This document shows positions 60,769 through 64,000 of a DNA stretch of 64,000 bases, in pieces. Position numbers and translations under genes: made by a program. Below the pieces are notes generated by a model. The model made no database searches. It saw nothing but the letters and a program-made list of their open reading frames with translations, and was not told where the DNA came from. Origin of the DNA: Kosakonia sp. BYX6. GTDB lineage: Bacteria > Pseudomonadota > Gammaproteobacteria > Enterobacterales > Enterobacteriaceae. The stretch's first letter is position 1, and every line of letters begins with the position of its first letter. The DNA lies in assembly GCF_038449125.1 (NCBI RefSeq), contig NZ_CP151800.1, positions 1,708,406 through 1,772,405 on the forward strand, in the 5' to 3' direction.

Positions 60769-61662
60769 ATGGTTAATTTGAAGGCAGTTATTCCGGTAGC
60801 AGGTTTGGGAATGCACATGCTTCCCGCCACCAAAGCTATTCCAAAAGAGATGCTACCGATCGTCGACAAACCGATGATTCAATATATCGTCGACGAAGTT
60901 GTTGCTGCAGGGATCAAAGAAATCGTTCTGGTGACTCACTCGTCTAAAAACGCTGTGGAAAACCACTTCGACACCTCCTACGAGCTTGAAGCGCTGCTTG
61001 AGCAGCGTGTTAAGCGCCAGTTGCTGGCGGAAGTTCAGTCAATTTGTCCGCCGGGCGTAACTATAATGAACGTGCGCCAGGCGCAGCCGCTGGGGCTGGG
61101 TCACTCTATTCTTTGTGCGCGTCCGGTTGTTGGCGACAACCCGTTTATCGTGGTGCTGCCGGATATTATCCTCGATACGGCAACGGCCGATCCGCTGCGT
61201 TATAATCTCGCCGCCATGGTGGCGCGCTTTAGCGAAACCGGTCGCAGCCAGGTACTGGCAAAACGCATGAGAGGCGATCTCTCTGAATACTCTGTGATTC
61301 AGACCAAAGAACCGCTGGACAGCGAAGGTAAAGTTAGCCGTATCGTGCAATTTATTGAAAAACCGGATCAACCGCAGACGCTGGATTCCGACCTGATGGC
61401 GGTAGGGCGCTATGTGCTTTCGGCGGACATCTGGGCTGAGCTTGAGAAAACCGAGCCGGGTGCCTGGGATCGTATTCAATTGACCGATGCCATCGCGCAA
61501 CTGGCTGAAAAGCAGTCCGTCGATGCGATGTTGATGACCGGTGACAGTTACGACTGCGGTAAGAAAATGGGATATATGCAGGCATTTGTGAACTATGGCC
61601 TGCGTAACCTGAAAGAAGGGCAGAAATTCCGCGAAAGCATTCAGAAATTGCTGGCGCAATGA
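60769..61662 (+). CDS. galF: GalF, GalU-like UTP-glucose-1-phosphate uridylyltransferase subunit
   Basis: 297 aa, the E. coli length, starting [22 protein letters not shown]. It is a paralogue of GalU: the nucleotide-binding [22 protein letters not shown] is kept, but the GTR of GalU is GMH here, the change that marks GalF and goes with low or no activity of its own. In E. coli it is thought to modulate GalU and UDP-glucose levels. ATG 60769 matches the homologue; a GTG twelve bases earlier is possible. It marks the left edge of the O-antigen cluster. Confidence 0.96.
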   Translation: MVNLKAVIPVAGLGMHMLPATKAIPKEMLPIVDKPMIQYIVDEVVAAGIKEIVLVTHSSKNAVENHFDTSYELEALLEQRVKRQLLAEVQSICPPGVTIMNVRQAQPLGLGHSILCARPVVGDNPFIVVLPDIILDTATADPLRYNLAAMVARFSETGRSQVLAKRMRGDLSEYSVIQTKEPLDSEGKVSRIVQFIEKPDQPQTLDSDLMAVGRYVLSADIWAELEKTEPGAWDRIQLTDAIAQLAEKQSVDAMLMTGDSYDCGKKMGYMQAFVNYGLRNLKEGQKFRESIQKLLAQ

Positions 61663-61700
61663 ACAAATAAAAATATTGGGTAATTGCGTTTCTGGTCGAG

Positions 61701-61765
61701 GGGCAGTCAAGCATAACTATTAAGTGTTTCAGCTTAAGGTTATTCTTACTGCCCTTTATTATTTT
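61701..61765 (+). terminator. Terminator after galF
   Basis: GGGCAGT (61701-61707) pairs exactly with ACTGCCC (61748-61754), enclosing a TTAAG/CTTAA stem (61720-61737). TTTATTATTTT follows. The arms are short and far apart, so efficiency is uncertain, but the T-run and the place after galF fit a terminator. Confidence 0.5.
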
Positions 61766-61952
61766 CATCGTAAAATCAATAGTTAAAAACAGTAGGTAAG
61801 GCGAAATTTTGCATTTTTAGTTCAAAGATTTTTCCTTGTTTCCGGCTCTGTTTCAGCGGAGAATAGGTAATTAGCATTTTGTGCCTGGCAACAAAGACTA
61901 AGATTAAACCGATGTCCGGCAATCGCGCACAGTGAAAACGTAAGCAGTGGCA

Positions 61953-61991
61953 CAGTATACTGGTAGCTGTAGAGCCTGGGGCGGTAGCATG
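61953..61991 (+). promoter_or_regulatory. JUMPstart / ops element of the O-antigen operon
   Basis: CAGTATACTGGTAGCTGTAG and AGCCTGGGGCGGTAGCATG form the JUMPstart sequence found upstream of O-antigen and capsule clusters. The ops core at 61980-61991 is GGCGGTAGCATG. It should load RfaH for the long O-antigen transcript. It lies about 120 bases before the first gene; the rest of 61663-62109 holds only the galF terminator and AT-rich DNA. Confidence 0.92.
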
Positions 61992-62109
61992 TCTGTAATT
62001 TAATCATGCTGTTTGCATCGGCGATGAATGGTCGAAAATTGTTCCCAATGCGACTGAAGATGTTCGCTGCCGTTTATCGGTGAAATATTAAAAATAGGGT
62101 GGATTTCAA

Positions 62110-63300
62110 ATGGATAAAATTTTACCGTTAATTGGCCGAAGTGAAAAACTGTTCAGCCGTGATATATCGAAAAATGAATTCGAATTACAAAAGATCGTTT
62201 CTGAATCACGTTTTCTTGTTCTCGGCGGAGCAGGTTCAATTGGCCAGGCGGTCACCAAAGAAATATTCAAACGTAATCCGCAAAAATTACATGTTGTGGA
62301 TATTAGCGAAAATAATATGGTTGAACTAGTCCGCGATATTCGAAGTTCATTCGGTTATATTAATGGCGACTTTCAAACCTTCGCTCTCGATATCGGTTCA
62401 ATAGAATATGATGCGTTCATTAAAGCTGACGGAAAATATGATTACGTACTGAACTTATCAGCGTTGAAACATGTTCGCAGTGAGAAAGATGCATTTACGC
62501 TGATGCGTATGATTGAGGTAAATATCCTCAATACGAATAAGACCATTGAACAATCTATTGCCTCCGGTGTTAAAAAGTTTTTCTGCGTATCGACCGATAA
62601 AGCAGCTAACCCCGTTAATATGATGGGGGCTTCAAAGCGTATTATGGAAATGTTTTTAATGCGCAAAAGTGAAGATATTAAAATTTCAACTGCCCGCTTT
62701 GCTAATGTTGCCTTTTCAGATGGTTCTCTTTTGCACGGGTTCGATCAACGGCTGCTTAAGCAGCAACCTTTAGTCGCGCCAAACGATATCAAACGTTATT
62801 TTGTGACACCGCAAGAGTCTGGTGAATTATGTTTGATGTCCTGCATTTTTGGTGATAATCGCGATATCTTTTTCCCAAAATTAAGTGAAAATCTTCATCT
62901 CATCTCGTTTGCAGATATTGCAGTTCTTTACCTTCAGCAACGGGGTTATCAGCCTTATCTTTGCCAGACTGAAGATGAAGCCCGCGAGCTTGCAAAAACG
63001 TTACCTTCTCAAGGTAAATGGCCATGTATTTTCACCCCCAGTGACACTACAGGTGAAAAGGATTTCGAAGAGTTCTTTACCGACAAAGAAATACTTAATA
63101 TGGATCGCTTTGAGAATCTTGGGATCATAAAAAATGAACCATTATACGATCCGGCGTTACTTGAACAATTCGAACAAGAAATAACGAAAATGAAAGATGC
63201 TCTGCAGTGGTCAAAAGACGATATTGTGAAATTGTTTTTTAAAATGATTCCGGATTTCGCCCATAAAGAAACGGGCAAATATCTGGATAGCAAAATGTGA
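62110..63300 (+). CDS. Nucleotide-sugar 4,6-dehydratase (PglF/WbpM/LegB-like)
   Basis: 396 aa. It is a soluble short-chain dehydrogenase-type enzyme of the CapD/FlaA1 family: the NAD(P)-binding turn is VLGGAGSIGQA (residues 37-47), followed by the catalytic STDKAANP (161-168) and MMGASK (171-176). The Met in place of the usual Tyr of YxxxK marks the Ser-Met-Lys triad of WbpM and PglF enzymes. It should make a UDP- or GDP-4-keto-6-deoxy-N-acetylhexosamine. A LegC-like aminotransferase follows at once, so the pair looks like the first steps to a 4-amino sugar such as bacillosamine or legionaminic acid. It is the first gene of the O-antigen operon and more AT-rich than the core genes. Confidence 0.85.
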   Translation: MDKILPLIGRSEKLFSRDISKNEFELQKIVSESRFLVLGGAGSIGQAVTKEIFKRNPQKLHVVDISENNMVELVRDIRSSFGYINGDFQTFALDIGSIEYDAFIKADGKYDYVLNLSALKHVRSEKDAFTLMRMIEVNILNTNKTIEQSIASGVKKFFCVSTDKAANPVNMMGASKRIMEMFLMRKSEDIKISTARFANVAFSDGSLLHGFDQRLLKQQPLVAPNDIKRYFVTPQESGELCLMSCIFGDNRDIFFPKLSENLHLISFADIAVLYLQQRGYQPYLCQTEDEARELAKTLPSQGKWPCIFTPSDTTGEKDFEEFFTDKEILNMDRFENLGIIKNEPLYDPALLEQFEQEITKMKDALQWSKDDIVKLFFKMIPDFAHKETGKYLDSKM

Positions 63301-63315
63301 TTAAGGCTCTTTGGG

Positions 63316-64000
63316 ATGAAAATCAATTCAATCATTGAATTTGTACGCGATGTATATAATACGAGTGAGTTTATTCCATTACATGCTCCGACTTTTCTGG
63401 GAAATGAGAAGTCATATGTGCTCGACACGCTGAATAGTACTTTTGTGTCCAGTGTCGGTAAGTTTGTTGATGATTTTGAGCACAAAATGGAAGCTTACAC
63501 AGGCACAGCCCGTGCGGTTGCAACAGTGAATGGTACAGCGGCGTTAAACGCGGCGCTTTACTTGGCTGGTGTGAAACGTGGCGACTTGGTAATAACTCAG
63601 GCGCTTACTTTCGTCGCTACTTGTAATGCGCTCTATCACTTAGGCGCGGAGCCTGTGTTTCTTGATGTTTCGCGCGTAAGCCTGGGTTTAAGTCCTGTAG
63701 CGATGGAAAACTGGTTGGCTGAAAACGCGGAACTGACAGAACAAGGTGCAATTCATAGAATAACGCAGCAGGTTATTCGGGCTGCTGTTCCTATGCATAC
63801 CTTCGGCCATCCTGTTGAACTGGATGAGCTGATTGCGGTGTGTAATAAATGGAATATTGCTCTGGTTGAAGATGCGGCTGAAAGCCTTGGATCCTTCTAT
63901 AACGGGCAGCACACCGGCACATTGGGAGAATATGGAGCGCTAAGCTTCAATGGCAACAAAATTATTACCACAGGTGGTGGTGGTATGGTGTTATGCAAAA
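63316..64000 (+). CDS. LegC-like PLP aminotransferase (DegT/DnrJ/EryC1 family), cut by window end
   Basis: 228 residues are visible and the frame is open at the window edge. It starts MKINSIIEFVRDVY and FIPLHAPTFLGNEKSYVLDTL, as in LegC-family aminotransferases of about 380 aa. The DegT/DnrJ/EryC1 family features are ATVNGTAALNAAL, the PLP-stacking VEDAAESLGS, and the Schiff-base lysine in SFNGNKIITTGGGG. It would transfer an amino group from glutamate to C4 of the keto sugar made by the preceding gene. It begins 15 bases after that gene, with TTGGG rather than a strong ribosome site. Confidence 0.88.
   Translation, partial: MKINSIIEFVRDVYNTSEFIPLHAPTFLGNEKSYVLDTLNSTFVSSVGKFVDDFEHKMEAYTGTARAVATVNGTAALNAALYLAGVKRGDLVITQALTFVATCNALYHLGAEPVFLDVSRVSLGLSPVAMENWLAENAELTEQGAIHRITQQVIRAAVPMHTFGHPVELDELIAVCNKWNIALVEDAAESLGSFYNGQHTGTLGEYGALSFNGNKIITTGGGGMVLCK

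Noticed and set aside
61822-62007. Minus-strand open frame across the O-antigen JUMPstart
   Set aside because: It overlaps a well-known non-coding regulatory element and has no family features.

Overview
The window comes from a member of the Enterobacteriaceae. It has the classic order thiM-thiD / fbaB / yegS / cyaR / trhP(yegQ) / baeR-baeS-mdtDCBA / yegD / alkA / dgcE(yegE) / udk-dcd-asmA / yegH / colanic acid cluster wza-wcaM / galF / start of the O-antigen cluster. Products match Escherichia coli proteins nearly end to end, but the window lacks several E. coli neighbours (yegP, ogrK, gat genes) and carries genes E. coli lacks here. This points to a related genus such as Kosakonia, Enterobacter or a close ally; the exact genus cannot be fixed by eye. 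No rRNA, tRNA, IS element, prophage or CRISPR array was seen.

Region 1 (1-4.2 kb) holds an Rpn-family nuclease gene with a C-terminal QGLE repeat and a possible nested internal gene, the TPP riboswitch with thiM-thiD (thiamine salvage), and class I aldolase fbaB. Region 2 (4.2-10.8 kb) is an accessory six-gene operon: an enolase-superfamily (mandelate racemase-like) enzyme followed by a complete Dpp/Opp-type ABC importer (binding protein, two permeases, two ATPases), with a CRP-like site upstream. It looks like an uptake-and-breakdown module for an unknown acid or conjugate.

Region 3 (10.8-28.5 kb) starts with a REP-flanked structured non-coding stretch, then yegS, the CRP-dependent small RNA CyaR, trhP, and the Bae envelope-stress/efflux operon. 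That operon reads right to left as mdtA-mdtB-mdtC-mdtD-baeS-baeR and continues into a small exported TPR-like protein in place of yegP. yegD (Hsp70-like) and alkA (alkylation repair) follow.

Region 4 (28.5-37.3 kb) holds the diguanylate cyclase DgcE, the pyrimidine genes udk and dcd, asmA, a REP array, and the TerC/CorC-type membrane protein YegH.

Region 5 (37.3-60.6 kb) is the complete colanic acid operon. It has export and phospho-control genes (wza, wzb, wzc), glycosyl- and acetyltransferases, GDP-fucose/GDP-mannose synthesis (gmd, fcl, gmm, cpsB, cpsG), the initiating transferase wcaJ, flippase wzxC and wcaKLM. Its long leader has a JUMPstart/ops element and RcsAB-like boxes. Region 6 (60.6-64 kb) is galF, a second JUMPstart/ops, and the first two O-antigen genes: a nucleotide-sugar 4,6-dehydratase and a LegC-like PLP aminotransferase cut by the window end. 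These suggest a legionaminic-type or other N-acylated amino sugar. This last part is visibly more AT-rich than the rest, as expected for an exchanged O-antigen locus.
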